Shown: positions 46,072 to 59,900 of the stretch, in pieces
Layout: the number at the start of each line of letters is the position of its first letter
How positions within the stretch are numbered: the first letter of the stretch is position 1
Assembly (NCBI RefSeq): GCF_018326005.1
Contig: NZ_AP021903.1
Coordinates: 3,691,501 to 3,755,500, forward strand
Origin: Pseudomonas sp. Seg1
GTDB taxonomy: Bacteria; Pseudomonadota; Gammaproteobacteria; Pseudomonadales; Pseudomonadaceae
Length of the DNA stretch: 64,000 bases
Reading direction: 5' to 3'
The notes under the pieces: model-generated
Database searches by the model: none
Told to the model about the DNA's origin: nothing
What the model saw: only the letters and a program-made list of their open reading frames with translations
Made by a program: the position numbers and the translations under genes

Positions 46072-46153
46072 CATAGGCAGCCGTTACCGCAGCAACGGAT
46101 CCACCCCCGCAAAAAATTGACTAAAAACCCACCCCCATGCTCTCCTACACAAC

Positions 46154-46352
46154 TTGTTACGGGTGCCCTTCACAGGGTGAAACGGGAAACCGGTGAATCA
46201 TGTGCTTTACTCTTAAGCCATGTCAGTCCGGTGCTGCCCCCGCAACGGTAAGCGAGCGAAGCGTCAAAACCACTGTGCCCGCAAGGCATGGGAAGGTGAC
46301 GCTTGCAGGTCGGCCTGACGCCAACCCCTCGTGAGCCCGGAGACCGGCCCAT
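46154..46352 (+). promoter_or_regulatory. cobalamin riboswitch controlling cbtB-cbtA-cobE-cobM
   Basis: Conserved elements in order: GTTACGGGTGCC start, GGGAAACCGGTGAA, CAGTCCGGTGCTGCCCCCGC, CCACTGTGCCC core and the B12 box AGCCCGGAGACCGGCCC (46334-46350). A terminator hairpin follows, so B12 would shut transcription of the cobalt uptake and cob genes. Confidence 0.95.
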
Positions 46353-46419
46353 AACACACAGCCGCGCATTTGTGCGTTGCTGAACATAACAAACCCGCGG
46401 TGGGCGGGCGCTGTTCGAA

Positions 46420-46448
46420 CCTCTGCGTGCCCGACTCGCAGGGGTTTT
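46420..46448 (+). terminator. riboswitch expression-platform terminator
   Basis: CCTCTGCG (46420-46427) pairs with CGCAGGGG (46437-46444), one G-U, followed by TTTT. It lies about 70 nt after the B12 box and 42 nt before cbtB. Confidence 0.7.
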
Positions 46449-46490
46449 CATGCGCTCTATTCACCCGCTGACACTCCAGAGGGAAGCGCC

Positions 46491-46688
46491 ATGTCGATCA
46501 TCAGCAGCACCGGCAGCAACACAGACAAAATCGCCAGCAGCAGCACACTGAGCCAACGTCTGACCGCCGCCATCTTCGCGTCGATTCTCGGCGCCAGCCT
46601 CGTCTATTTCGCCGGTTTCTCGCACATCGAAGCGGTCCATAACGCTGCCCACGATACCCGCCACAGCGCCGCGTTCCCGTGCCACTGA
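46491..46688 (+). CDS. cbtB: cobalt transporter subunit CbtB
   Basis: A 65-residue protein with one membrane helix (LTAAIFASILGASLVYFAGF) and a His-rich C-terminal tail (HIEAVHNAAHDTRHSAAFPCH-type pattern) that likely binds cobalt. It works with CbtA in B12-regulated cobalt uptake. AGAGGGAAG precedes ATG 46491. It is first in the riboswitch-controlled unit, and cbtA starts 11 bp later. Confidence 0.93.
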   Translation: MSIISSTGSNTDKIASSSTLSQRLTAAIFASILGASLVYFAGFSHIEAVHNAAHDTRHSAAFPCH

Positions 46689-46699
46689 GACCCGCCGAC

Positions 46700-47401
46700 A
46701 TGATCAAGCGAATTGCACAAACCGCAGGTTTCACTGGCCTTCTGGCCGCCCTGCTCCTCACGCTGCTGCAAAGTTTCTGGGTGTCGCCGCTGATTCTGCA
46801 GGCCGAAACCTTCGAGAAAGCCGAACCTGTGGCGGAAGTTCACGAACACGCCGCCGGCACCGCCGCACACACCCACGATGCCGAAGCCTGGGAGCCGGAA
46901 AACGGCTGGCAGCGCGTCGTCTCGACCACTGGCGGCAATCTGGTAGTGGCCGTTGGTTTCGCTTTGATGCTCGCCGGTCTCTACACCCTGCGCGCGCCGA
47001 CCAAGACCTCGCAAGGTCTGCTTTGGGGCCTCGCTGGTTACGCCACTTTCGTACTGGCGCCGACGCTGGGCTTGCCGCCTGAACTGCCAGGCACTGCCGC
47101 AGCGGATCTGGCTTCGCGGCAGATCTGGTGGATCAGCACCGCCGCCTCCACCGCTGCCGGTCTGGCGCTGATTGCGTTCAGACGGCACTGGCTGATGAAA
47201 GTCCTCGGCGTGGCAATTCTCGCCGTGCCACATGTGATCGGCGCACCACAACCGGAAGTGCATTCGATGCTGGCTCCGGAAGCCCTCGAAGCCCAGTTCA
47301 AAATCGCTTCGCAGCTGACCAACGTCGCGTTCTGGCTGGCTCTCGGCCTGATCAGCGCCTGGCTGTTCCGCCGCAATAGCGATGGTCAATACCACGCATG
47401 A
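46700..47401 (+). CDS. cbtA: cobalt transporter subunit CbtA
   Basis: A 233-residue membrane protein with about five helices, characteristic of the CbtA family of proton/ion-driven cobalt transporters. A His-containing periplasmic loop (EVHEHAAGTAAHTHDAEAW) follows the first helix and may collect metal. ATG 46700 is used; an in-frame ATG at 46679 lies inside cbtB. The stop overlaps the cobE start (ATGA). Confidence 0.92.
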   Translation: MIKRIAQTAGFTGLLAALLLTLLQSFWVSPLILQAETFEKAEPVAEVHEHAAGTAAHTHDAEAWEPENGWQRVVSTTGGNLVVAVGFALMLAGLYTLRAPTKTSQGLLWGLAGYATFVLAPTLGLPPELPGTAAADLASRQIWWISTAASTAAGLALIAFRRHWLMKVLGVAILAVPHVIGAPQPEVHSMLAPEALEAQFKIASQLTNVAFWLALGLISAWLFRRNSDGQYHA

Positions 47402-47811
47402 GCAATGACAGCGCAGCGCCGACCTTTGTGGTCGGCCTGGGCTGCCAGCGCGGCTGCCCCGCCAGCACGTTGCGCGCGTTATTCGATCAAGCCTTGCAGG
47501 CCCATCGCATCGACCTCGTCGCGGTCAAGGCACTGGCCAGCATCGACTTGAAGCGCGATGAGCCCGGTTTACAGGAACTCGCCGCGCAACTGGCCCTGCC
47601 CCTGCTGTACTTCAGCAGTGAAGAACTGGCCAGCTACCAACAGCGACTGAGCCACCATTCGCAAATCGCCTACGAACGCACGGGTTGCTACGGCGTGGCG
47701 GAAAGCGCGGCACTGGCCCTCGCCGAGCAACTGATTCAGGCCCCGGCAAAACTGCTGATTTCCCGACAAAAATACGCACAGGCAACGTTGGCATTGGCCG
47801 GCGCTGCGTAA
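47398..47811 (+). CDS. cobE: cobalamin biosynthesis protein CobE
   Basis: A 137-residue protein homologous to the C-terminal domain of CbiG. Landmarks are VVGLGCQRGCPASTL, the KALASIDLKRDEPGL segment and GCYGVAESAALALA. In aerobic cobalamin producers CobE accompanies precorrin modification, though its exact role is unsettled. The start overlaps the cbtA stop by 4 bp. Confidence 0.93.
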   Translation: MSNDSAAPTFVVGLGCQRGCPASTLRALFDQALQAHRIDLVAVKALASIDLKRDEPGLQELAAQLALPLLYFSSEELASYQQRLSHHSQIAYERTGCYGVAESAALALAEQLIQAPAKLLISRQKYAQATLALAGAA

Positions 47812-47891
47812 AATCCCGATAATCCCCGCCATCGATCATGAGCAATCTTCATCTGAAGCGTTGCCGTGCCTCTTTTTCAAAGGATTCAACG

Positions 47892-48638
47892 ATGACTGTT
47901 TACTTCATCGGCGCCGGCCCCGGCGACCCGGAATTGATCACCGTCAAAGGCCAGCGGCTGATCCGCAGTTGCCCGGTGATCATCTACGCAGGTTCGCTGG
48001 TGCCGGCGGCAGTGCTTGACGGTCATCAGGCTGAAACCGTGGTCAACAGCGCGGAGTTGCACCTGGAGCAGATCATCGAATTGATCAAAACCGCCCATGC
48101 CAAAGGTCAGGATGTGGCGCGGGTTCACTCGGGTGATCCGAGCCTTTATGGCGCGATTGGCGAGCAGATTCGCTATCTGCGCGAGTTGAATATTCCATTC
48201 GAAATCATCCCCGGCGTCACCGCCACCGCCGCCTGCGCGGCGTTGCTCGGCGCCGAACTGACGCTGCCGGACGTGTCGCAAAGCGTGATTCTGACCCGTT
48301 ATGCCGATAAGACCGCGATGCCGGCCGGCGAAGAACTCGGAAATCTGGCGCAACATGGCGCGACCATGGCGATTCATCTGGGGGTCAATCACCTGGAGAA
48401 GATCATCGCCGAACTGTTGCCGCATTACGGCGCAGATTGTCCGATCGCGGTGATTCACCGGGCGACATGGCCGGATCAGGATTGGGTGGTGGGGACGCTG
48501 GCGGATATTGCCGGGAAGGTTGCGGCCAAAGGGTTTCGGCGCACGGCGTTGATTCTGGTTGGACGGGTGCTGGGGAGTGAGGTGTTTAGCGAGTCATCGT
48601 TGTATCGCGCTGGGCATGCTCACCTTTACAGACCGTGA
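47892..48638 (+). CDS. cobM: precorrin-4 C(11)-methyltransferase
   Basis: A 248-residue SAM-dependent tetrapyrrole methylase that methylates precorrin-4 at C-11 to give precorrin-5. The family N-terminus VYFIGAGPGDPELITVKG is exact, followed by VARVHSGDPSLYGAIGEQ, the EIIPGVTATAACAALLG block and a TP_methylase C-terminus. ATG 47892 has AAAGGA upstream. It is the last gene of the cbtBA-cobEM unit, followed by a palindromic repeat. Confidence 0.96.
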   Translation: MTVYFIGAGPGDPELITVKGQRLIRSCPVIIYAGSLVPAAVLDGHQAETVVNSAELHLEQIIELIKTAHAKGQDVARVHSGDPSLYGAIGEQIRYLRELNIPFEIIPGVTATAACAALLGAELTLPDVSQSVILTRYADKTAMPAGEELGNLAQHGATMAIHLGVNHLEKIIAELLPHYGADCPIAVIHRATWPDQDWVVGTLADIAGKVAAKGFRRTALILVGRVLGSEVFSESSLYRAGHAHLYRP

Positions 48639-48667
48639 ATTGAATGACTTTTGTGGCTGGGTACAAA

Positions 48668-48766
48668 ACCTGTGGTGAGGGGATTTATCCCCGACGGGTT
48701 GCGAAGCAGCCCCAAAAAGAGGAACTGCTGCGCAGTTCATCGGGGATAAATCCCCTCGCCACAAAG
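48668..48766. repeat. REP doublet of a second class (GGGGATTTATCCCC)
   Basis: Arms CTGTGGTGAGGGGATTTATCC and GGATAAATCCCCTCGCCACA around about 45 bp. This is a REP class different from the GCTGGC/GCGGGC copies in this window and is seen only once here. It lies between convergent cobM and nfuA. Confidence 0.85.
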
Positions 48767-48806
48767 TAGCCAGACAATGATCACTCTGGTGCATGCAGAA
48801 ACAGGC

Positions 48807-48840
48807 ATAAAAAAACGGCGCTCACGGGGCGCCGTTTTTC
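48807..48840. terminator. bidirectional intrinsic terminator between cobM and nfuA
   Basis: AAAAACGGCGC pairs with GCGCCGTTTTT around a short loop, so both strands give a GC stem followed by U's. It lies 19 bp after the nfuA stop (minus) and can also end the plus-strand cob transcript. Confidence 0.88.
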
Positions 48841-48858
48841 ATGTCCGCAGCGAACACC

Positions 48859-50515
<1,657 letters not shown>

Positions 50516-50553
50516 CGACCGCTCCCGTCCGCAATTGCTGAAGTGCCACTAAA

Positions 50554-50649
50554 CCCTGTGGGAGCGGGCTTGCCCGCGATGGCGGAGTGCCAGGCCACAT
50601 AAATGTTGAATGCGCCGCCCTCATCGCTGGCAAGCCAGCTCCCACAGGG
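50554..50649. repeat. REPIN, copy 9 (hybrid arms, tails outward)
   Basis: Left arm CCTGTGGGAGCGGGCTTGCC (GCGGGC class), right arm CATCGCTGGCAAGCCAGCTC (GCTGGC class). The GTGGGAG tails point outward, as in the cobN copy. It lies between cti and the acyltransferase. Confidence 0.88.
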
Positions 50650-50696
50650 AATTTGGATCTAGTTAGAAATTGGGACAGCAGATCACTCTCAAACGA

Positions 50697-52991
50697 TCAA
50701 AGATTCTCGTAGCGGTTCATGTCCAGCACGCCCTCTTCCACCGGATCGGTTTCGTGGAGGTACTGGCTCAGATCGTGGAAATAGAACCAGAATTGCGGAT
50801 GACTGCGGCGAATGCCCCAGCGTTCGACGATTTTCTCGAAACGATTGGCATCCTTGGCGTTTTCCATCGCATCGACAAACGCCGGAACCTGATCGGCCGG
50901 GATGTTGAAGATGAAGTTCGGATAACTGCTGAGCACGCCCGGATAAATGGTCAGCGTATCCAGCCCCGGTTGATAACGCAGCGACTCACCGAGCAAAAAC
51001 GCCACGTTGCTGTGGGCACGGTTGCGCAACAGGCTGTAGACCTCGCGTTTGCCGCTGGCCGTTGCGATGCGCAACATGGTTGCTTCCGGCAATTGATCGA
51101 TGACTTTCAGGCCAGCGGCCGGACGCGAAGCCAGGCGACTGAGGGCCTGTTCGGCATTTTGCAGCGCCGGATCAATGTTCGGCCGCGAGCAATACGCGCC
51201 ATCACAGCGGTTGATCGGATCGGGCCGCGCATTGAGGTCGCCATAACGTGCGAGCAATTGCATGGCGAAGTCGTATTTCGGGTCTTTCTCGTCGAGCTTG
51301 AGCGCGGTCGGCTTGTCGTCGTCGATGGCTTCATAGTCGAGCCACATCTTGAACTGGCCGCTGCTCTGGTACCAATCGTTGAGGTAGTCCTCGCGGGAAT
51401 CGGCCGGCATCAGGCGCAGGAAATTCTGTTCGGCGCCGTTGCGGATCAAGTCGAAATACAAACGGGTTTGCGCCTGATGGGAGACGTTACCGAATACATC
51501 GAAGTTGACCGCCAACTGGTAATACGTGCGTTCCAGCAACGGATAGTCGAACAGCCACAGGGTCTGCGGCACTTCACCGATCAGGCCTTTGGTCACCGAA
51601 GCGCTGTCGAAGTGGCGGAAGATGCTCAACAGCGCGTTGTCGTTGCCGGCCCACAACGTCGACCAGCTCGGCGCGGGAATATCGGCGTAGCTGTCGCGGC
51701 GCAAAGCCTCGTACTCGTTTCGTTTGTTGCGGTAGTTATGCCACAGGCTCAAAACGCTGCCGACATCGTCGTTCTGCCCCGGCATGGCCAACAGCGGCGT
51801 GGCCTGGCCGCGATAGTTGGGGTCGGTGATGTACAGGTCATGTTCCGGCGCCTGGAACAGCGCCCAGAAGTTGTCGCGGATCACGTCAGTCGCGATCTGC
51901 CCACGGCACACCGGACCGCGAATAAAGGTGCGGACGAAGTATTCGGCGTTATCGAGCATGAACTGATAACGCGCCTGCGCCGGAATCGCTTCAAACGTGG
52001 CAAACGGGTTGGCGCGACTTTGCGGGCCGTAGCCGGGCAACGCGCTGACTTGCCAGTTGCCGTTGTAGAACAGGCTTTTGACCCGAGCCATCTTCGCCGC
52101 GCTGAGCGGATAGGTGATGTGGGTTTTATGCACGATCACCCCTTGCACCGGCCACAAGCGGTAATACACCTGGGTGCCCGGATCATCGTTGGGGCGACGG
52201 GTGGCAATCAGGTCGATCGGCTGACCTGTCGGGGTGCGCGAGCGCACCCACTGAAAGTAGTGCCCCGGCTCGCCATCCTTGAAATAGATGTGCGCCAGAA
52301 ACAAGTGCTCGAACAACCAGCGCCCGACCAGACTCTGGCGAGCGCCCGGCGCATTGAGCAGGTTTTCCCACTGAACGATCTGCATCGCCTCTTTGGCACT
52401 CGGCGCCAGCCCTTGCTCGTCAATCGGCGCACCTGAGGCCAGCCAACGCTGCAACGTCTGATACTGCTGATCGGTGAGGCCGGTCACCGCCAACGGCATG
52501 CCTTCCTTCGGATGCGCCCCGGCATAGCCCTCGAATTCGGCGGGCATCGCACACATGTTCTCGCGATTGAGACCGAGCACGATGTCTTCCGGGAGTTTGG
52601 CGTTCGGCGTCAACGGGGTTTTGTGCCCCAGCTCAAGCATGCGCGCCATCAACGCGGCCTGACTTCCCTGGGCATCAAGCACCGAATAGAAGCCCTTCTG
52701 CTGCCAGGCGCGTTTGCCGAAGGCGTCGTAGAACAAGCGCGTGGTCGGTGCCGCTTGTGTGCGTTCGCCGTCATAGACCGGCATCTTGCTCGCGCCCCGG
52801 CCCGCGCCTTCGCCACTGCCCAGATTGAGCTGGCAGGCAGAGTCATAGCACGCATGGCAGGCCACGCACTTCTCGGTGAAGATTGGCTGGATGTCGCGGG
52901 TGTAGGAAATGGAAGGCGAGATCGAAGGCTCTTGCGCCGCCGCACCAAAGCTTAAGAACAGCAACACAGTGCTGATGACGCGGTACGACAT
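50697..52991 (-). CDS. cti: periplasmic fatty acid cis/trans isomerase
   Basis: A 764-residue haem protein that converts cis to trans unsaturated fatty acids in membrane lipids, a pseudomonad response to solvents and heat. The N-terminal signal peptide (VLLFLSFGAAAQ) is followed by the c-type haem motif C42-V-A-C45-H46. Length and the Cti blocks (DFEGYAGAHPKEGMPLAVTGLT-like region, WVRSRTPTGQPIDLIATRRPNDDPG-type motif) fit the family. It is transcribed away from metH; the 155-bp gap holds both promoters. Confidence 0.95.
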   Translation of the reverse strand: MSYRVISTVLLFLSFGAAAQEPSISPSISYTRDIQPIFTEKCVACHACYDSACQLNLGSGEGAGRGASKMPVYDGERTQAAPTTRLFYDAFGKRAWQQKGFYSVLDAQGSQAALMARMLELGHKTPLTPNAKLPEDIVLGLNRENMCAMPAEFEGYAGAHPKEGMPLAVTGLTDQQYQTLQRWLASGAPIDEQGLAPSAKEAMQIVQWENLLNAPGARQSLVGRWLFEHLFLAHIYFKDGEPGHYFQWVRSRTPTGQPIDLIATRRPNDDPGTQVYYRLWPVQGVIVHKTHITYPLSAAKMARVKSLFYNGNWQVSALPGYGPQSRANPFATFEAIPAQARYQFMLDNAEYFVRTFIRGPVCRGQIATDVIRDNFWALFQAPEHDLYITDPNYRGQATPLLAMPGQNDDVGSVLSLWHNYRNKRNEYEALRRDSYADIPAPSWSTLWAGNDNALLSIFRHFDSASVTKGLIGEVPQTLWLFDYPLLERTYYQLAVNFDVFGNVSHQAQTRLYFDLIRNGAEQNFLRLMPADSREDYLNDWYQSSGQFKMWLDYEAIDDDKPTALKLDEKDPKYDFAMQLLARYGDLNARPDPINRCDGAYCSRPNIDPALQNAEQALSRLASRPAAGLKVIDQLPEATMLRIATASGKREVYSLLRNRAHSNVAFLLGESLRYQPGLDTLTIYPGVLSSYPNFIFNIPADQVPAFVDAMENAKDANRFEKIVERWGIRRSHPQFWFYFHDLSQYLHETDPVEEGVLDMNRYENL

Positions 52992-53146
52992 GCCCTTGAT
53001 CCCGATCCTGAAAAAAACGCCACGATTCTACAGTATGACGCTCGTACCAACATGAGCGATATTCATGCAAAAGCCTCACATGCTCCAAAACCGCACAGGT
53101 TTGTTATGATCCCGCTCCTTCGTAATGGTCTTTCCGAGTAGTCCAA

Positions 53147-56857
<3,711 letters not shown>

Positions 56858-56863
56858 GACCCG

Positions 56864-56900
56864 GCCCGGGCATGAGCGCAAATCGCGCTCATGCCCGGGC
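56864..56900. terminator. 16-bp perfect hairpin between convergent metH and LRR gene
   Basis: GCCCGGGCATGAGCGC (56864-56879) and its exact complement (56885-56900) with a 5-nt loop. No U-tract follows on either strand, so termination would be inefficient or factor-dependent, but it may protect both 3' ends. Confidence 0.6.
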
Positions 56901-56910
56901 AACCGCGCAA

Positions 56911-59900
56911 TCATTGGCGATGTGACGGGCCTGGCTGGGGTGACGGCGGCGTGGGTGGCACCGCGTCCCCTATCGAGGCCAGCGCCTGCATTTCTGCACG
57001 CGACAGCTCCATCAGATTAGCGGTGCGGGCACTGGCCAACTCAACCTCCAGCTCATGCAGCGCCTTCGTGTATTGCTCCAGAGCGGGCCCCTCGGTTCTG
57101 TCGGGATGCGCATCCTCGACCTCATCCTGGCGTTTAGAGGCGTTACGCTCAACCGCATCGAATGCGTCCGGATGGCGCTCGCGCAGATACCGCTCCCAGT
57201 AATCACGCGAAATCAGATCCTCGATAAACACATCGGAGGCCTCGTCGGCGAGCACCGAGGCACGTGCGCGGGCCAGTTGCTGCCCACGAATCGGTCTGCC
57301 GAACATCATGTGCTCGGGTTGCCCCGGCAGCTCCAGCCCATCGGGCCAGCCCGAGGTCATGCCGATTCGATATTCCAGACGCACTTCTGCCCTGTCCTGT
57401 CCGCGCCCGGCGCGCTCTGCCAGACGGTCGACGCGGCCCAGACGAAAGAGCCGGCGCGACAGATCCAGCAAGGCGCGTCCGCGCTGCTCCGGGCGCTGGC
57501 GCGGAATATCGCGCAATGCGTTGTACTCATAGACCCGGCTTTCCAGTTCGCTGAAGGACAGGATGCGCCCGTCGGAACAGGCGCCGTGGGTCTCGGCATT
57601 GATGAACAACAGTTGCCGCAGTTCGGTGTTTTCCGTGGCGGCTTGTATGACACGCCATACGCGATGCGTCAGGTCGGCGCGCGACAGGCGGAAATCACTG
57701 GTATCGCGCAGCGTCGACAGCAAGTGAAAAAACGCCTGGCGGTCATCTTCCTGGGCGAGCTGCACCCACAGGCTGGTTCGGCCGGATCGCACTTCAGCGC
57801 GGGTATCGACGAGCCACGGCTGCAAGGCTGAGTCAGACACCTCGAATGACGGATTGAGCAGGGTTTCGATGGGTTGCACATTGGCATGGGTATCGTCGCC
57901 ATCACTGTCGCTGTCGCCCGGAGAATCGATGTCGGAATCGAAATCGCTGTCCGAGTCGCTGATAATCGCGCTGATGCGCAAATCGAGTTCCTGACGCGAA
58001 ATACCCATCACCGCAACGTCGCCGTGTGCAGCGCTGTAATTGCGCATTTGCTCAAGGCTCATCAGCGACAACTGATAAGTGTCGGCGAGCTGCGTGCCGC
58101 CAACCAGTGGCTCATGGGTGCCGTCCAACAGTCGATCCGGAATGACCCTGAAATCGTTGCCGCTCAGGTTCAGGGTCCGCAGGTTCGGCGCCTCCAGCGT
58201 CCCTTCCGGCCACCGCACCAGACCGTTGTAGGCCAGATTCAGCGTCTCCAGACGATTGAAGGTGCGGGCATCGAATTGATTGAGGTGGTTATGACCCACG
58301 TCCAGCCAGCGCAATTGATCACGACCGGGCAGCCGGTACAACGATTGCGCATCAGCGAACTGGTTGCCGTTGAGCTCCAGGCGTTGCAGCCGGCTCATGC
58401 TGAGCACCGCTTGCGGCAGCGCACTCAGTTCGTTGCCGTTGAGCACCAAAGTGCTCAACTGCGGGAAAGCCTGCAAAAAGCCATTGGACCCCTGCGCGGT
58501 GATTCGCGACCCCGTCAGATTCAGCGTCCGCACGTGGTCGAATTCGGCTGTCAGCGAAGGCAGGTCGCCGGTGCGCGGCCCCATCAGGCTGAGCTCCTGG
58601 CCGGCGTCGGGGGTCAGGGCTGTCACCCCGTCCTGCCAGCATTCGCGAATGCTCAGGGCGGCGAATCCGCGCCCATCGGCGCTGACCACCGCATGGGGCG
58701 AACGGGTCTCGCGGGTAAAGATCCAGCCATTGAGCTGGCGCGTCAGTGACTCGTTGGTCTGCTGCCATTCGCCGAGACGGTTGCTGATCTGGTCGTCGCT
58801 CATCCCCGCGCTGCGCAGTCGCGAAATGCATTGCTCGGCTTCCGCGGGCGAGATCACTGGATTCAGATTCTGCAGACGTTCAGCGAATCCTGAGGCCTGC
58901 GTGCCGGTATTTGCCCTGCGGGGCAGCGGCAACAGGTACTCGACGATGGACCTGGCCGTCTCGCCGGGAGGAAAATCTGCCGGTACGGGTTCCAGCGCAA
59001 ATCGCTGCAGCGCCCCTACCGGCAACCCCCTGACGTTCTCCACGCGTTGCTGCGCTGCGTTCAACGCGGCTTGGCCTTCGGGACTGAAGGCATTCCCGGT
59101 CAGGCTGGTTTTGAGCAGCGCCTCATCGTCGGCCAGAACCGCTGGCGGCAACGACTCGATGGCATTGTCGCGCAGGTCGGCCCAATCAAGCTGCGGCAAA
59201 TGCTCGGCACCTGCGGGCCATGCCTCGAGTTCAGTGGCGCGCAGGTTCAGCGCCTTGAGCTTCGTCAGCGCGCTGACGTCCAGGGCAGTCAGCGGATTCT
59301 GGCTGGCATTCAGGTATTCAAGGCTGGACATGCGGCTGAACTGGCTCTGCACGTGCGGCGTGACGACTACGCTGTTGTAGGAGATATCGAGACGGCTAAG
59401 TTGCGGCAGATCGCCCGGTCCGATGGGCAGTTCACTCAAGCCATTGCCGCTGATTTCCAGGGTTTGCGTGCCGCCGAAAGCCCGAATGAAACCGCGCACC
59501 TGCTCGACCGGCGCATCCAGCCAGCCCAGCCGCAAGGTGGTCACATCGGCGAAAATCCCGGCCGGCAATGGCGGCAGTTCGCTGATCTTTTCATAGCCCA
59601 GCAATTGCGACATTTGCGCGCCCGATGCGGGCAATTCGAACAGGGTCACTTTTTCATTCAAGCCATAGCGGGCTCGCACCACGGCGCGCCAGTTGATCTC
59701 CAGTGCGCGCAGAACGCTGGCATTGGGTTCCTCGGTCCAGCGCAACGCTCGCCGGGCGGTGCGTAGTTCTGCCGACGTGCCGGGCTCATAGAACTGGCGA
59801 AAGATCCCGGCGTGTTCGGCGCGTAACGCTTCTACGGCGGCGAGCCTCGTCGCGGGCGTATCCCAGAGGGTGAGGATCCGCTCAGGCAAGGGGTTGATGA

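Larger units (their letters stand above)
45046..46153. other. 1.1-kb repeat island between two riboswitches
   Basis: No credible gene; short ORFs here are repeat translations. It contains, in order, a 230-bp inverted repeat arm, a 12-bp tandem array, a palindromic element, a 7-bp tandem array, a 47-bp tandem array and the second 230-bp arm. The components are listed separately. Both divergent cob promoters must lie here or at its edges. Confidence 0.85.

Noticed and set aside
45070..46120. Small ORFs in the 230-bp repeats and the DQEP repeat
   Set aside because: They exist in both orientations within repeats, lack ribosome sites, and change with repeat copy number.
52992..53146. SAM or SAH riboswitch before metH
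   Set aside because: The 155-bp gap is short, shared with the divergent cti promoter, and shows no recognisable conserved core.
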